Shown here in pieces: positions 8,557-17,411 of a stretch of DNA of 64,000 nt. The notes below the pieces were generated by a model. That model saw only the letters and a list, made by a program, of their open reading frames with translations, made no database searches and was not told where the DNA came from. Both the position numbers and the translations under genes were made by a program. Position 1 is the first letter of the stretch. Each line of letters begins with the position of its first letter. The stretch comes from JACKFE01 sp050248735 (GTDB lineage: Bacteria; Nitrospirota; Nitrospiria; Nitrospirales; UBA8639), in NCBI GenBank assembly GCA_050248735.1, contig JBFWRU010000005.1, forward strand, positions 62,001 to 126,000, written 5' to 3'.

Positions 8557-8899
8557 GGCCTTACCTCTATTCTTTGACCGTGACGGTCAGGAATGACCTC
8601 CTCAAAAACCTGATCTGATGACCAGCGTTACACTCGTTGTCATCAGCATGACTGCGAGTGTTGAGAAGAGGTTAGGCGTAGAGGACGCAGACAGAGGAAT
8701 CAGACGCGCGCAGATAGGATGGAAGGCGCGAGGGATAGGAGTGTCAACGGGAATTCATACGTCATACTTTCAGCCTATACCCCAAACCAAGGGATGTCAA
8801 GAAACCTTATCGAATGGCGTGCGGTCTTTTCCTGGACGCAATCCGCTGAATACCATATTTAGTCAAAGACCCTCGATTCATCGCCCGGGTATCCGGCGT
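8557..8899. other. Intergenic region, no gene supported
   Basis: A plus-strand frame from 8618 runs through here but overlaps the reverse-strand gene at 8900-9253 and has no ribosome binding site or family signal. I see nothing else. Confidence 0.4.
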
Positions 8900-9253
8900 T
8901 TAACGATTCATTTCATGTTTATGCATCGTTTCAGAAGCATCCATGGAAAATCTTCCGTCATCCGACACCATCAATCCGCCATCTTGATCAAGGCGGAAAC
9001 TCACCGAGTCCACCAGAACCGTACCCGGCAATTGATACACCATGAATGTCCCTGATGCGATGGCGAGAATTTTCATGCGAAACTCAGGCTTCTTACGGAA
9101 GTTCCCGCTAAATACATCTTTGAGAAAAGAGTACCCCTTCACCTTGGCGATCCCGGATTCATAATCCTGCACCTCACCTACAAAAAATCGCGGGGGGTCT
9201 TTCTCAAATAACCGGCGATGAACAATCAACAGCTTGTCTCCCCGTTCCAACAT
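8900..9253 (-). CDS. Conserved hypothetical protein, beta-rich
   Basis: 117 residues, cytosolic. The N-terminus MLERGDKLLIVHRRLFEKDPPRFFVGEV and the segment AKVKGYSFLKDVFSGNF look like a family I recall from several aquatic bacteria, with alternating strands and a central SGTFMVYQLPG. No enzymatic motif is visible. It is preceded by a purine-rich ribosome binding site (GAGAGGAGGATAGGC). Function unknown. Confidence 0.65.
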   Translation of the reverse strand: MLERGDKLLIVHRRLFEKDPPRFFVGEVQDYESGIAKVKGYSFLKDVFSGNFRKKPEFRMKILAIASGTFMVYQLPGTVLVDSVSFRLDQDGGLMVSDDGRFSMDASETMHKHEMNR

Positions 9254-9327
9254 GCCTATCCTCCTCTCTCTCGTTTAATAACCGTGTCCGCGCGTCATCT
9301 TTTCAACATGGACCAAAGAATGGAAGA

Positions 9328-9966
9328 TTAGACCCAATGATCAAAGTCTGGATGTGAAATCAATACCCGAAGAACGTCGCTTCTCGTCATGATGCCCAAA
9401 AGACGGCCCGACTTGGACACGATAGGCATGGCCCCGATATGTTCTTCAAACATGACCCGGGTAATGCTACGAATCTCGGTCTCGGGGTTGGCCACCAACA
9501 CCGGGTGACTCATAAAATGAAAAATGGCTGTGCGTGCAGGGTCGAGTGAAGCAGACAACTGGTATAGGGTCGGATCGGCCACACCTCGCCAGACATCACG
9601 ATCTGACACGATTCCCAGAACTTGGCCCTGGTCATCGGTAATCGGGACATGCCGGAATCGATGTTGCTGAAAGAGGTTTTGAGCTTGAAGAACGGTAGCT
9701 TCGGCAGTCAAACTGACAGCCGGCGACGACATGACATCCTCTGCCAGAATGACGGAGCGCCCGGCTTGCTTCATCGTGTGTATAGCCTCATAAGCCCGAA
9801 TGAAAGCGGAGCTGCCAGGATGAGAGTGATCGGATTCTGACTGCCGGGATTCCGGATCTATACGATCGACGGGGAGAACCTTCTGAACCGGATCAACCTT
9901 TCGGGAACGAAACCGGCCAGGCACATACGGGGACTGTAACCCTCCCGACTCGACGACGACAAACAT
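9328..9966 (-). CDS. CBS-domain protein with N-terminal extension
   Basis: 212 residues. The first 75 are polar and of unknown fold; the rest is a CBS pair (about 76-135 and 145-210): AEDVMSSPAVSLTAEA / RHVPITDDQGQVLGIVSDRDVWRG and HFMSHPVLVANPETE / GAMPIVSKSGRLLGIMTRSDVLRVL. It probably senses adenylate ligands. Its N-terminal extension distinguishes it from the CBS protein at 4039. The 5' region carries two tandem AAGATATC copies (about 9990-10010), possibly regulatory. A pentapeptide-repeat gene lies upstream on the same strand. Confidence 0.85.
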   Translation of the reverse strand: MFVVVESGGLQSPYVPGRFRSRKVDPVQKVLPVDRIDPESRQSESDHSHPGSSAFIRAYEAIHTMKQAGRSVILAEDVMSSPAVSLTAEATVLQAQNLFQQHRFRHVPITDDQGQVLGIVSDRDVWRGVADPTLYQLSASLDPARTAIFHFMSHPVLVANPETEIRSITRVMFEEHIGAMPIVSKSGRLLGIMTRSDVLRVLISHPDFDHWV

Positions 9967-10020
9967 ATCAGTCTCCTACTGATCCTCCATTAAGATATCT
10001 AAGATATCAATTCCCTCGTT

Positions 10021-11343
10021 TCACTTTTCTTTTTCCGCCGATGGGCAGGGAAGAGGCAAAGTCATCCCTTCCGGAAGACGGGTTCGGGAATCCAAACAAG
10101 CCCCATTGAGTTGTTCCTGAGTGATTCCGTGGGCATATCGAAGCGCCACCCCCTGCAAGCGGCTTTTGTTCAAAGAGGCACCCTCCAGATTCGTCCCCCG
10201 CAAATCCACACCATACAATCCGGCTCCATCCAGCACGGCTTCCTGGAGATTCGCACGGAACAATATCGTATATTCCAAATTTCCTCCTGAAAGATCGGCT
10301 TCCACCAGATTGGTCCAGGACAAATCCGCAGCTTCCAAATTGGCGTCACGCAGGTTGGCTTTGGCTAAATAGGCCTCGTCCATTTCTGCCCGGGAAAGAT
10401 TGGCCTGTTGGAAATTCACCCCTAAGAGATCCGCATCCTGAAAATTGGCTCCGGCACAATTAGCGTGATGCAAGTTCGCCTGATACAGCACCGCCCGCAC
10501 GAGGGTGGCTTCTCGAAGAGTCGCCCCCTCAAGATTCACCTCAACCAAATTGGCCTCTCCCAAGTCGGCCCCGGACAAGTCTCCGCCGGAAACATCCGCC
10601 TCTTGAAAATTACTATGGCTGAGATCCGCCTCCGTCAATTTGGCGTTCCGTAACAAGGCCCGATACAAATTGGCTTGCCGTAAATCGGCTCGAACCAGAT
10701 AGGCCTCTTCCAGGTTAGCCATTTCCAGATCAGCCCGGACCAAATAGGCCCCTTCCAGGTCGGCCCCGCGCAAGACACCCATCCGAACCTGCGTTTCTCC
10801 CAAATTAGCTTCCCGCAGATCCGCTCCGGCAAAATTCGCCTGACCTAAATCAGCTTTTCGCAAATTTGCCATTCGAAGATTGGCTCCGGTTGCCTGCCCG
10901 CCCCGCATATTCGTGGAATACAGAGAAGCCTCCATGAGATTCGCTTTACGAAAATTGACATGGATCAAGATTGCCCCGGTAAAGTCGGCGTGTGAGAGGT
11001 TCGCTTCTTGAAAATTTAAGCCGCTTAAATTCTGTTCGCGAAAATCCGTTCCGGCCAAATCTGCGCCGCAGAGATTCGCCGGTTTTCCAATCTGATGGTG
11101 AGGGGATTGAAGCCACAGGGCATGCTCCGCTAGAACACTCTTTAGCTCTTCAGGGGAAACCTGACGGCCTTGAAATTCTCCCGCACAAACGACAGAGTCC
11201 TCCCGGGAAGAGCCATCACCATTCAAATGATCCCCGTAAGCCGTAGTCGTCAACAAAACAGTGGCCAAGATTCCACCCCATATCGCATTTCGCCCTGATG
11301 CGTTATGAAATCGCCAAGACAAACTCCCATTACTCTGTTTCAC
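10021..11343 (-). CDS. Exported pentapeptide-repeat protein
   Basis: 440 residues. An N-terminal hydrophobic segment (AIWGGILATVLLTTTAYG) suggests export. After about 90 residues comes a long run of A(D/N)Lxx repeats, from about 92 to 405, with dozens of five-residue coils such as ANLCGADLAGTDF and ADLSGGNLEYTIL. This builds a right-handed quadrilateral beta helix. A short C-terminal region has two Cys that could be disulfide-linked (GACLDSRTR, LPCPSAE). The family includes DNA-gyrase-protecting proteins, but those are cytosolic, so that role is unlikely here. Confidence 0.88.
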   Translation of the reverse strand: MKQSNGSLSWRFHNASGRNAIWGGILATVLLTTTAYGDHLNGDGSSREDSVVCAGEFQGRQVSPEELKSVLAEHALWLQSPHHQIGKPANLCGADLAGTDFREQNLSGLNFQEANLSHADFTGAILIHVNFRKANLMEASLYSTNMRGGQATGANLRMANLRKADLGQANFAGADLREANLGETQVRMGVLRGADLEGAYLVRADLEMANLEEAYLVRADLRQANLYRALLRNAKLTEADLSHSNFQEADVSGGDLSGADLGEANLVEVNLEGATLREATLVRAVLYQANLHHANCAGANFQDADLLGVNFQQANLSRAEMDEAYLAKANLRDANLEAADLSWTNLVEADLSGGNLEYTILFRANLQEAVLDGAGLYGVDLRGTNLEGASLNKSRLQGVALRYAHGITQEQLNGACLDSRTRLPEGMTLPLPCPSAEKEK

Positions 11344-11414
11344 GTTGACGATACCTCACTTTCTTAAAAGAAGCCCCAATGCGGCATGAGGGAATAACCC
11401 GATTGAATTCCCCC

Positions 11415-12323
11415 TTAGGAATGTCTAACCACAAGAATCGAAAGCGGGGAATAGGTACTCACCCATTCGGATACACTGCCCATGGTAAAGCGTTCGACCC
11501 CTGAAAGCCCCTTCGACCCCAGACAAACGAGTCCTGCCTGTTGGTGCTCGGCTGCTTGAAGAATCTGATCGGGTGGATGCCCTTCCAGCAATGCCGTCGT
11601 CACCCGAAAGCCGACTTTTAAAAATTTCTCGCGATATTCTTTCAGAAGGTCCTGCGCACTCCGGCGTATGGGTTTCATCAGCGCCATCAGCTGCCGTTTC
11701 CCCAAAAGCTGCGAAGCCAGGTCCGTCAATCGGTCCGGAACAACTGAGACCAGGCACAGGGAAACCTCATCGGGATTCAACCAGGCTTGCACTATTCTCG
11801 CCGCATACGTTGAAGATTTGGATCCATCCAGGGCTATCATCACGGGAAAAGGAACGGACACGGGACCTTTCACCATAAATACCGAGCAGAGCGCGTGTGT
11901 CACCAATTTCCGTGATACGCTCCCCAACAAATATCCGGGAACATCGCTGATCCCGCGGGAGCCCATAGTCAGACAATCCACCCCGGTCTTTTCGCTCCAT
12001 TGAAGAATCGTATCAGAAACATGGCCTTTCACAAGCATGAGCTTGATGACCGGCAAGGACCCCGTTCTTCCCTGGCCCAAGATTGTAGTCAGTCGTTCCG
12101 CACATCCGTGTAAAAGTTTTTTTCCTTGTTCTTGAATTTTTCTGGAAACTCCCGAGAGAACCTTGGTTTCCGACGCGGTCGGCTTTCTCCCCCGATGCAC
12201 CACATGTGAATCCACCACATGCAATAAGATGATTTCTTTCACGCTGGATCTGAATAAGGAACCCATGCCTTGAATTGCCAAATGGGATACATCGGAATCA
12301 TCAACAGCACATAGAATTTTCAT
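11415..12323 (-). CDS. Tandem universal stress protein (two USP domains)
   Basis: 302 residues forming two UspA-type domains (about 1-150 and 155-302). The first starts MKILCAVDDSDVS and has a glycine-rich nucleotide loop GSRGISDVPGYLLGSVSRKLV. The second has MIALDGSKSS and GSKGLSGVERFTMGSVSEWV, matching the ATP-binding G-x2-G-x9-G-S pattern. USP proteins bind ATP or adenylates and are induced by starvation, hypoxia and uncouplers. It is divergent from the single-domain USP at 12715. A weak sigma54-like sequence lies upstream at 12391-12406. Confidence 0.9.
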   Translation of the reverse strand: MKILCAVDDSDVSHLAIQGMGSLFRSSVKEIILLHVVDSHVVHRGRKPTASETKVLSGVSRKIQEQGKKLLHGCAERLTTILGQGRTGSLPVIKLMLVKGHVSDTILQWSEKTGVDCLTMGSRGISDVPGYLLGSVSRKLVTHALCSVFMVKGPVSVPFPVMIALDGSKSSTYAARIVQAWLNPDEVSLCLVSVVPDRLTDLASQLLGKRQLMALMKPIRRSAQDLLKEYREKFLKVGFRVTTALLEGHPPDQILQAAEHQQAGLVCLGSKGLSGVERFTMGSVSEWVSTYSPLSILVVRHS

Positions 12324-12390
12324 ACCGGGTCCATTCCTGTTTTTGCCGAAACAATCCTGACATCCTCATCTGCCTTACGCAGATTCTCTA

Positions 12391-12406
12391 CGCACGAAGC
12401 CTGCCA
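12391..12406 (-). promoter_or_regulatory. Weak sigma54-like promoter
   Basis: On the minus strand TGGCAGGCTTCGTGCG keeps GG and GC at the correct spacing but has mismatches in the -12 element. It lies 67 bases before the USP start at 12323. Confidence 0.25.
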
Positions 12407-12531
12407 AATCATGACAGAAACATGTTCCCCGTTTTTCCCAATCAATTAAGTATTTACCTGTTTTCTCGGTCAATCGACTGCACCGCAGGCTTGTCCCTTT
12501 TTGGGTCAGAGCCGACTCAGGTAACTGTAGC

Positions 12532-12548
12532 GTTTTTCCTCGAAAAAC
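12532..12548. repeat. Inverted repeat in divergent USP region
   Basis: GTTTTTC-CTC-GAAAAAC, perfect 7-base arms with a 3-base loop. It could be an operator; no T-tract follows it. Confidence 0.45.
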
Positions 12549-12661
12549 TATTCCCAGATAAACGATGAAATTTCAGCGGTTTCCTGCTCAAGGTTTGCTC
12601 AGACTTCTTGTACGCCTTATCGGGCACTTAACGGAAATCACCACGACATCCATTATTTTTT

Positions 12662-12677
12662 TGGCATTTCCTTTGCT
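12662..12677 (+). promoter_or_regulatory. Sigma54 (-24/-12) promoter candidate
   Basis: TGGCATTTCCTTTGCT, with exact spacing and both core elements. It ends 37 bases before the USP start at 12715. It supports that start over the in-frame ATG at 12565. Confidence 0.6.
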
Positions 12678-12714
12678 GCTTCTCCCTTCAGGTCCCAATA
12701 AACGGTTTCTCGGA

Positions 12715-13281
12715 ATGAGCGAGCGACTTTTTCAACGCATTTTACTTCCCGTCGATTTTGCACCCTGTTCCAGGGAAGCCTTTCTGATGGGCCTCCGACT
12801 CGCACGACAATTTCAATCCCAGGTTATTATTCTTCATGTGATTGACACCAAATCCCTGGATGCGTTGAATGCGCTGGGTCTCGCACTTCCCAGCGAAGAA
12901 AAAATCCAAAAAAAACGGCTCAACCATCAGGCCCGCCTGTTAGCGAGAGGTCTGCTGTCATTACCTGAAGCTAGGGGATTAAAGATGACCCGGATTCTGC
13001 GTGAAGGCAAACCGTTCGTGGAAATTGTCCGAACCGTCCGGGAGGAAAAAATCGACCTCGTGGTCATGGGAAGTTATGGAAGTCAGACGGGAGATATCAG
13101 TCATCTGTTCTTTGGCAGTACGGCTGAAAAAATTGTGCGAACGGTCACGTGTCCGGTGTTATGCATCCCCTATCCGTATCATAAATTACCGGTATTTTCG
13201 GATGTGAACCCAGTTCCTCCATCCACCAAATCAAAACCAAAGGTGAAGCGTCGCACGCGATCATCCGTTTCAGATGCATGA
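12715..13281 (+). CDS. Single-domain universal stress protein
   Basis: 188 residues. The USP domain begins at once (LFQRILLPVDFAPCSREAFL) and ends with the nucleotide loop VMGSYGSQTGDISHLFFGSTAEKIV and the strand CPVLCIPYP. After it is a Lys/Arg/Ser-rich tail (about 160-188, KSKPKVKRRTRSS) not typical of USPs; it may bind nucleic acid or lipid head groups. An in-frame ATG at 12565 would add 50 hydrophobic residues, but the sigma54 promoter at 12662 lies inside that stretch, so I take 12715. Divergent from the tandem USP. Confidence 0.78.
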   Translation: MSERLFQRILLPVDFAPCSREAFLMGLRLARQFQSQVIILHVIDTKSLDALNALGLALPSEEKIQKKRLNHQARLLARGLLSLPEARGLKMTRILREGKPFVEIVRTVREEKIDLVVMGSYGSQTGDISHLFFGSTAEKIVRTVTCPVLCIPYPYHKLPVFSDVNPVPPSTKSKPKVKRRTRSSVSDA

Positions 13282-13498
13282 ACTTCACACCCGGCGATTG
13301 AGCATTCCGTGGCTGCTCGGGACCAGGCAATTAGAGCCGATGGACTTGGACACAAAGGATGAGGCCTCCATCCACCCGTTCAAGCCCAGACCATTGGAGT
13401 GATTGATCACCGCGATTCCTTCAAGACAAGGCATCTAAACCCGGGAGGGTGTCAGTGCCCCAAACGAGCGCAGTTTCGAGTCTTTACCTATAAAGGAA

Positions 13499-14671
13499 AT
13501 GGACGAAATCCCGCAAATACTGATTACGCTAGGCGCTCTATTCCTGTTAGGACTCTTCACCGAGCTGCTGGGACGCCACACGTTCTTACCACGAGTGACA
13601 TTACTTCTTGCGGCCGGCTTTGCGATCGGGCCATCGGGGCTTAATGTATTGCCGGACTTCGGGGAGGACTGGTTTCCGATTGTCACCACAATCGCCTTAT
13701 CCATGATGGGGTTTTTGGTCGGTCACCATATGACGCTTCCTTCTCTCAGAAAAAGGGGAAAACCGGTTCTCTGGATCTCTATCGGGGAAGTCCTGGGAGC
13801 GGCAGTCGCCATGTTCCTTGGCCTCATCCTGCTGGGCTTCCCTCCCGCAGTTTCGCTTCTTCTTGCAGGGATTGCTCCTGCCAGTGACCCTGTGGCCATC
13901 ATCGATGTCATCCGCGAAATAAAAGACAATGGAGAATTTTCCAAAACCCTGGAAAGCGTCGTGGGCATCGATGATGCCTGGGGTCTGATGATCTTCAGTT
14001 TTTTATTGGCTATCGCACAGACGTTTTATGGTGAGGGGAATCGATGGGACATTGTTCTCGTAGGCATCTGGGAAATCGGGGGAGCCCTACTGCTGGGGCT
14101 CCTGCTGGGTATCCCCATGGCCTATTTAACGGGTCGACTGCAACCGGGGGAACCCACGCAAATTGAAGCACTGGGCATTGTCCTCTTTTGCGGAGGAATG
14201 GCCGTGTGGCTCCATGTCTCATGTATTTTAGCGGGTATGGCGCTGGGCGCCACCGTGGCCAATCTGGCTACCCATCACAGACGTCCGTTTACGGCTATCG
14301 AGGGCATCGAATGGCCTTTTATGATTCTCTTTTTTATTTTGGCGGGAGCCGTGCTTGAATTAGAATCCTTGCGAGCAGTCAGTTGGCTGGGACTCGCCTA
14401 CATTCTTTTGCGCCTGATTGGTCTCGTGGGAGGAGCCTGGGTGGGTGGGATCCTCAGTGAGGTGCCGCTGGTCTGGCAAAGATGGATGGGGATGGCGCTC
14501 TGGCCTCAGGCGGGAGTCGCCTTAGGGATGGCGCTTCTTGCCGGCCAACATCTTCCCGAACTCAAAGAAGTGATTCTTCCGGTGGCCATTGGCTCCACAA
14601 TCATCTTCGAACTTATTGGGCCGGTCATGACCCGAATAGCCCTTCTCAAGGTCGGTAAAAGTCAGGCATAG
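13499..14671 (+). CDS. Cation:proton antiporter (CPA-type Na+/H+ exchanger)
   Basis: 390 residues with 11-13 predicted membrane helices and no soluble C-terminal domain. Core motifs of the CPA superfamily are present: GPSGL after helix 2, and the discontinuous-helix ASDPVAIIDV and VVGIDDAWGL regions, whose Asp residues carry the ion in this family. It probably exchanges cytosolic Na+ (or K+) for H+. It lies 182 bases before the N-ATPase operon in the same direction, suggesting a shared sodium-homeostasis role. A conventional start with weak ribosome binding site (AAAGGAA) is at 13499. Confidence 0.85.
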   Translation: MDEIPQILITLGALFLLGLFTELLGRHTFLPRVTLLLAAGFAIGPSGLNVLPDFGEDWFPIVTTIALSMMGFLVGHHMTLPSLRKRGKPVLWISIGEVLGAAVAMFLGLILLGFPPAVSLLLAGIAPASDPVAIIDVIREIKDNGEFSKTLESVVGIDDAWGLMIFSFLLAIAQTFYGEGNRWDIVLVGIWEIGGALLLGLLLGIPMAYLTGRLQPGEPTQIEALGIVLFCGGMAVWLHVSCILAGMALGATVANLATHHRRPFTAIEGIEWPFMILFFILAGAVLELESLRAVSWLGLAYILLRLIGLVGGAWVGGILSEVPLVWQRWMGMALWPQAGVALGMALLAGQHLPELKEVILPVAIGSTIIFELIGPVMTRIALLKVGKSQA

Positions 14672-14853
14672 ATACGGAACCACAACTGAGGTGCTCGCAA
14701 CAAATAGCCTCATGGCCTTTTTATCAAAACCCGGATTCTTTATATTTGAGATACTGTCCATCTTGCTAAGATACAAGTGAATGTCACTCGTGCAACAATC
14801 GTTGGCTAAAGCCGGAACCATCGCTAACGAGAAGCCGGGAATCCATCATACAT

Positions 14854-16332
14854 ATGAATAACAATGCCAGTCACTCAAATCGCGGGTCAGTGGTTTCTGT
14901 GCGCGGAAGCGTGGTGGATGTCCGGTTCGAAAAAAACTTACCCTCTATTTATTCGTTATTGCGCGCCGGAAAGGACAAACAAATCGCCATCGAGGTGCTG
15001 GCTCAACTGGATACGCACCGGGTGCGCGGCATTGCCCTGACACCCACGCAAGGCCTGGCACGCGGAATGGTCGTGGAAGACACCGGCGGGCCACTGATGA
15101 CACCCGTGGGCAAAAACGTGCTTTCCCGGATGTTCGACGTATTCGGCAACGCCATTGATCGCGAGCCGGCACCTTCAGACATTCAGTACCGCACGGTCCA
15201 TCGAGCCCCACCGCCCCTGGCTCGGCGCTCAACCAAATCCGAAATCTTTGAGACCGGCATCAAAATGATCGATGTGTTGATGCCCCTGGAACGCGGGGGC
15301 AAGGCCGGGTTGTTTGGCGGAGCGGGCGTGGGGAAAACCGTCCTGCTTACCGAGATGATTCACAATATGATCGGGCACCATCAGGGCGTCAGCATTTTTT
15401 GCGGGATCGGCGAACGCTGCCGCGAAGGGGAAGAACTCTACCGCGAAATGAAGGAAGCCGGAGTGCTGCCGAACATGGTCATGCTGTTCGGTCAGATGAA
15501 CGAGCCTCCGGGCAGCCGATTCCGGGTCGGACATGCGGCGCTGACCATGGCGGAATATTTCCGTGATGACGAGCATCGCGACGTGCTCTTGCTGATCGAT
15601 AATATTTTCCGTTTCATCCAGGCCGGCTCAGAGGTATCAGGCTTGATGGGACAGATGCCATCCCGCCTGGGCTATCAGCCCACGATGGGCACGGAATTGT
15701 CCGCGTTGGAGGAACGGATCGCTAATACCGATACTGGAGCTATTACCTCCATTCAGGCCGTCTATGTCCCGGCGGACGATTTCACCGATCCGGCGGCGGT
15801 GCACACCTTCTCGCATCTCTCCGCCTCTATCGTACTTTCCCGTAAGCGGGCCAGTGAAGGGCTCTACCCCGCCATCGACCCGTTGCAATCCAGTTCAAAA
15901 ATGGCCACGCCGGGTACCATCGGAGAGCGGCATTACCGTATCGCACAGGAAATCCGCCGTACCCTCGCACAATACGCAGAACTCAAAGATATCATCGCCA
16001 TGCTTGGCCTGGAACAACTGTCCCCGGAGGACCGCAAGGTTGTCGCCCGGGCCAGACGCCTGGAGCGTTTTCTGACTCAGCCGTTTTTCACGACCGAACA
16101 GTTTTCAGGCATCAAAGGACAACTCGTCAGCCGCAAGGACGCCCTGGACGGTTGCGAACGTATCCTGCGGGACGAGTTTCAGGAGTTCCCTGAGCATTCG
16201 CTATACATGATCGGAGGGATTGACCAGGCGCAGAAACACACGAAAGCGGACAACCCAACGATTCAAGACGAAGAAAAGTCCTCGCAGAAACCCATGGGTG
16301 ACTCCCCGCGCATGGCAAAGTCCGAACGGTAG
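14854..16332 (+). CDS. atpD: N-type ATPase F1 subunit beta
   Basis: 492-residue catalytic beta subunit of the alternate (N-type) F1Fo ATPase. An N-terminal beta-barrel (VVSVRGSVVDVRFE) is followed by the nucleotide domain with Walker A GGAGVGKTVL (about 153), the GERCREGEE segment, Walker B DVLLLIDNIFRF and the C-terminal helical domain with LEQLSPEDRK in place of DELSEED. The operon order D-C-Q-R-B-E-F-A-G, led by beta, is diagnostic for N-ATPases. The C-terminus has an extra polar tail of about 30 residues. The upstream 182 bases hold only a poor sigma70-like promoter. Confidence 0.95.
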   Translation: MNNNASHSNRGSVVSVRGSVVDVRFEKNLPSIYSLLRAGKDKQIAIEVLAQLDTHRVRGIALTPTQGLARGMVVEDTGGPLMTPVGKNVLSRMFDVFGNAIDREPAPSDIQYRTVHRAPPPLARRSTKSEIFETGIKMIDVLMPLERGGKAGLFGGAGVGKTVLLTEMIHNMIGHHQGVSIFCGIGERCREGEELYREMKEAGVLPNMVMLFGQMNEPPGSRFRVGHAALTMAEYFRDDEHRDVLLLIDNIFRFIQAGSEVSGLMGQMPSRLGYQPTMGTELSALEERIANTDTGAITSIQAVYVPADDFTDPAAVHTFSHLSASIVLSRKRASEGLYPAIDPLQSSSKMATPGTIGERHYRIAQEIRRTLAQYAELKDIIAMLGLEQLSPEDRKVVARARRLERFLTQPFFTTEQFSGIKGQLVSRKDALDGCERILRDEFQEFPEHSLYMIGGIDQAQKHTKADNPTIQDEEKSSQKPMGDSPRMAKSER

Positions 16333-16368
16333 GGAATCCACCGTGGAAACCGAAACCGGAGGCCGAAC

Positions 16369-16773
16369 ATGCAGCCGAAGTTCATGACCTTGAAAATTCT
16401 TCTGCCCTTCCGGGTTTTTTCCGAGCAGAAAGCGGTGACGCGTCTCATCGCGGAGACCCCCCAGGGCGCATTCGGGCTCTTACCACAACGGCTCGACTGC
16501 GTGGCGGCCCTGGAGCCTGGAATTCTGACCTATGAAACCGATGGGGAGGAAGAGCAGTACGTCGCTCTTGATGAAGGGATACTGGTCAAATGCGGTCCGG
16601 ACGTCCTGGTTTCCGTGCGGAACGCGATTGCCGGAACCGACCTCCGTCAATTACGCAAGGCGGTGGAACGTGAATTTCTCAACCTGGACGAAGAGGAGCA
16701 AAGTCTCCGCTCGGTGATGGCCAAGTTGGAAACCAGCTTTGTGCGTCGCTTCGCGGATGTTCGCCATGTCTGA
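16369..16773 (+). CDS. atpC: N-type ATPase F1 subunit epsilon
   Basis: 134 residues. The N-terminal beta sandwich (MTLKILLPFRVF, GAFGLLPQRLDCVAALEPGIL) is typical of F1 epsilon, followed by a short C-terminal helical part (EREFLNLDEEEQSLRSVMAKLE). It couples rotation in the F1 central stalk and can inhibit ATP hydrolysis. It starts 36 bases after atpD, and its end overlaps atpQ by eight bases, as expected for the tightly packed N-ATPase operon. Confidence 0.92.
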   Translation: MQPKFMTLKILLPFRVFSEQKAVTRLIAETPQGAFGLLPQRLDCVAALEPGILTYETDGEEEQYVALDEGILVKCGPDVLVSVRNAIAGTDLRQLRKAVEREFLNLDEEEQSLRSVMAKLETSFVRRFADVRHV

Positions 16774-17104
16774 CGAACCGTCGGAGAAGCCCGTCAGGGA
16801 AGAGACCGCCCTGGGCCGGCAGGTCGGGACAAAAGCGGCGCGCAAGATGAAGGCACAACGCCACACGACCCGGACCATCTGGTTCGGGTTGGGCATGATG
16901 GGGTTAATCGGCTGGTCGGTGGCCATTCCGACACTGCTTGGCGCCATACTCGGTCTCTGGCTGGACCAACACTATCCCGGACCACATTCATGGACGCTCA
17001 CACTGCTCTTCATCGGCCTGATCATCGGCTGTGTGAATGCGTGGCATTGGGTGACCAAGGAAGACAAGGAAATACGAGCGGAACAGGAGAATCACGATGA
17101 ATGA
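16766..17104 (+). CDS. atpQ: N-ATPase accessory membrane protein AtpQ
   Basis: 112 residues with two membrane helices (about 40-63 and 74-93: FGLGMMGLIGWSVAIPTLLGAILGLWLD and TLTLLFIGLIIGCVNAW). It belongs to the family of small AtpI/gene-1-like proteins encoded inside N-ATPase operons, thought to help assembly or cation supply. I chose ATG 16766, which overlaps the atpC stop, over the in-frame ATG 27 bases earlier. The charged ends (RKMKAQRH, KEDKEIRAEQE) are cytosolic. Confidence 0.88.
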   Translation: MSDEPSEKPVREETALGRQVGTKAARKMKAQRHTTRTIWFGLGMMGLIGWSVAIPTLLGAILGLWLDQHYPGPHSWTLTLLFIGLIIGCVNAWHWVTKEDKEIRAEQENHDE

Positions 17105-17411
17105 AATGTTGAGTCTGGTCCCGGCGCTGATTGCAGGCATATTGCTCGGAGCAATGTTTTTCGGGGGCCTGTGGTGGACGGTTCGGAAAGGCATGTCATC
17201 CGCACGACCGGCCCGTTGGTTCTTCGGCAGCCTGCTATTTCGAACGAGCCTCACCCTCGCTGGTTTCTATGTGGTCTCGGACGGCCATTGGGAAAGGCTG
17301 CTGATGTGCCTTGTTGGATTTACCATGGCCCGTCCGATCGTCACGCGACTCACCGGCTCAGACGAAAAAAAACCGCCCCGACTGACACAGGAGGCCGGCC
17401 ATGCGCCTTAG
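17097..17411 (+). CDS. atpR: N-ATPase accessory membrane protein AtpR
   Basis: 104 residues and three membrane helices. The conserved centre ARPARWFFGSLLFRTSLTLAGFYVV has Arg residues within the membrane zone; in N-ATPase literature these are proposed to interact with the acidic ion-binding residues of ring subunit c. It overlaps atpQ at its start and atpB at its end. AtpR occurs only in N-type operons, so its presence confirms the type. Confidence 0.9.
   Translation: MNEMLSLVPALIAGILLGAMFFGGLWWTVRKGMSSARPARWFFGSLLFRTSLTLAGFYVVSDGHWERLLMCLVGFTMARPIVTRLTGSDEKKPPRLTQEAGHAP

Larger units (their letters stand above)
12324..12714. other. Divergent USP intergenic region
   Basis: About 390 bases between the two divergent USP genes. 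It contains a sigma54 promoter at 12662-12677 (+), a weak one at 12391-12406 (-), a half-site TGTAGC at 12526 and an inverted repeat at 12532-12548. A frame starting at 12565 extends the downstream USP but would span the promoter. Confidence 0.5.

Noticed and set aside
8618..9055. Plus-strand 145-codon frame
   Set aside because: No ribosome binding site, overlaps the supported reverse-strand gene 8900-9253, no recognisable domain.
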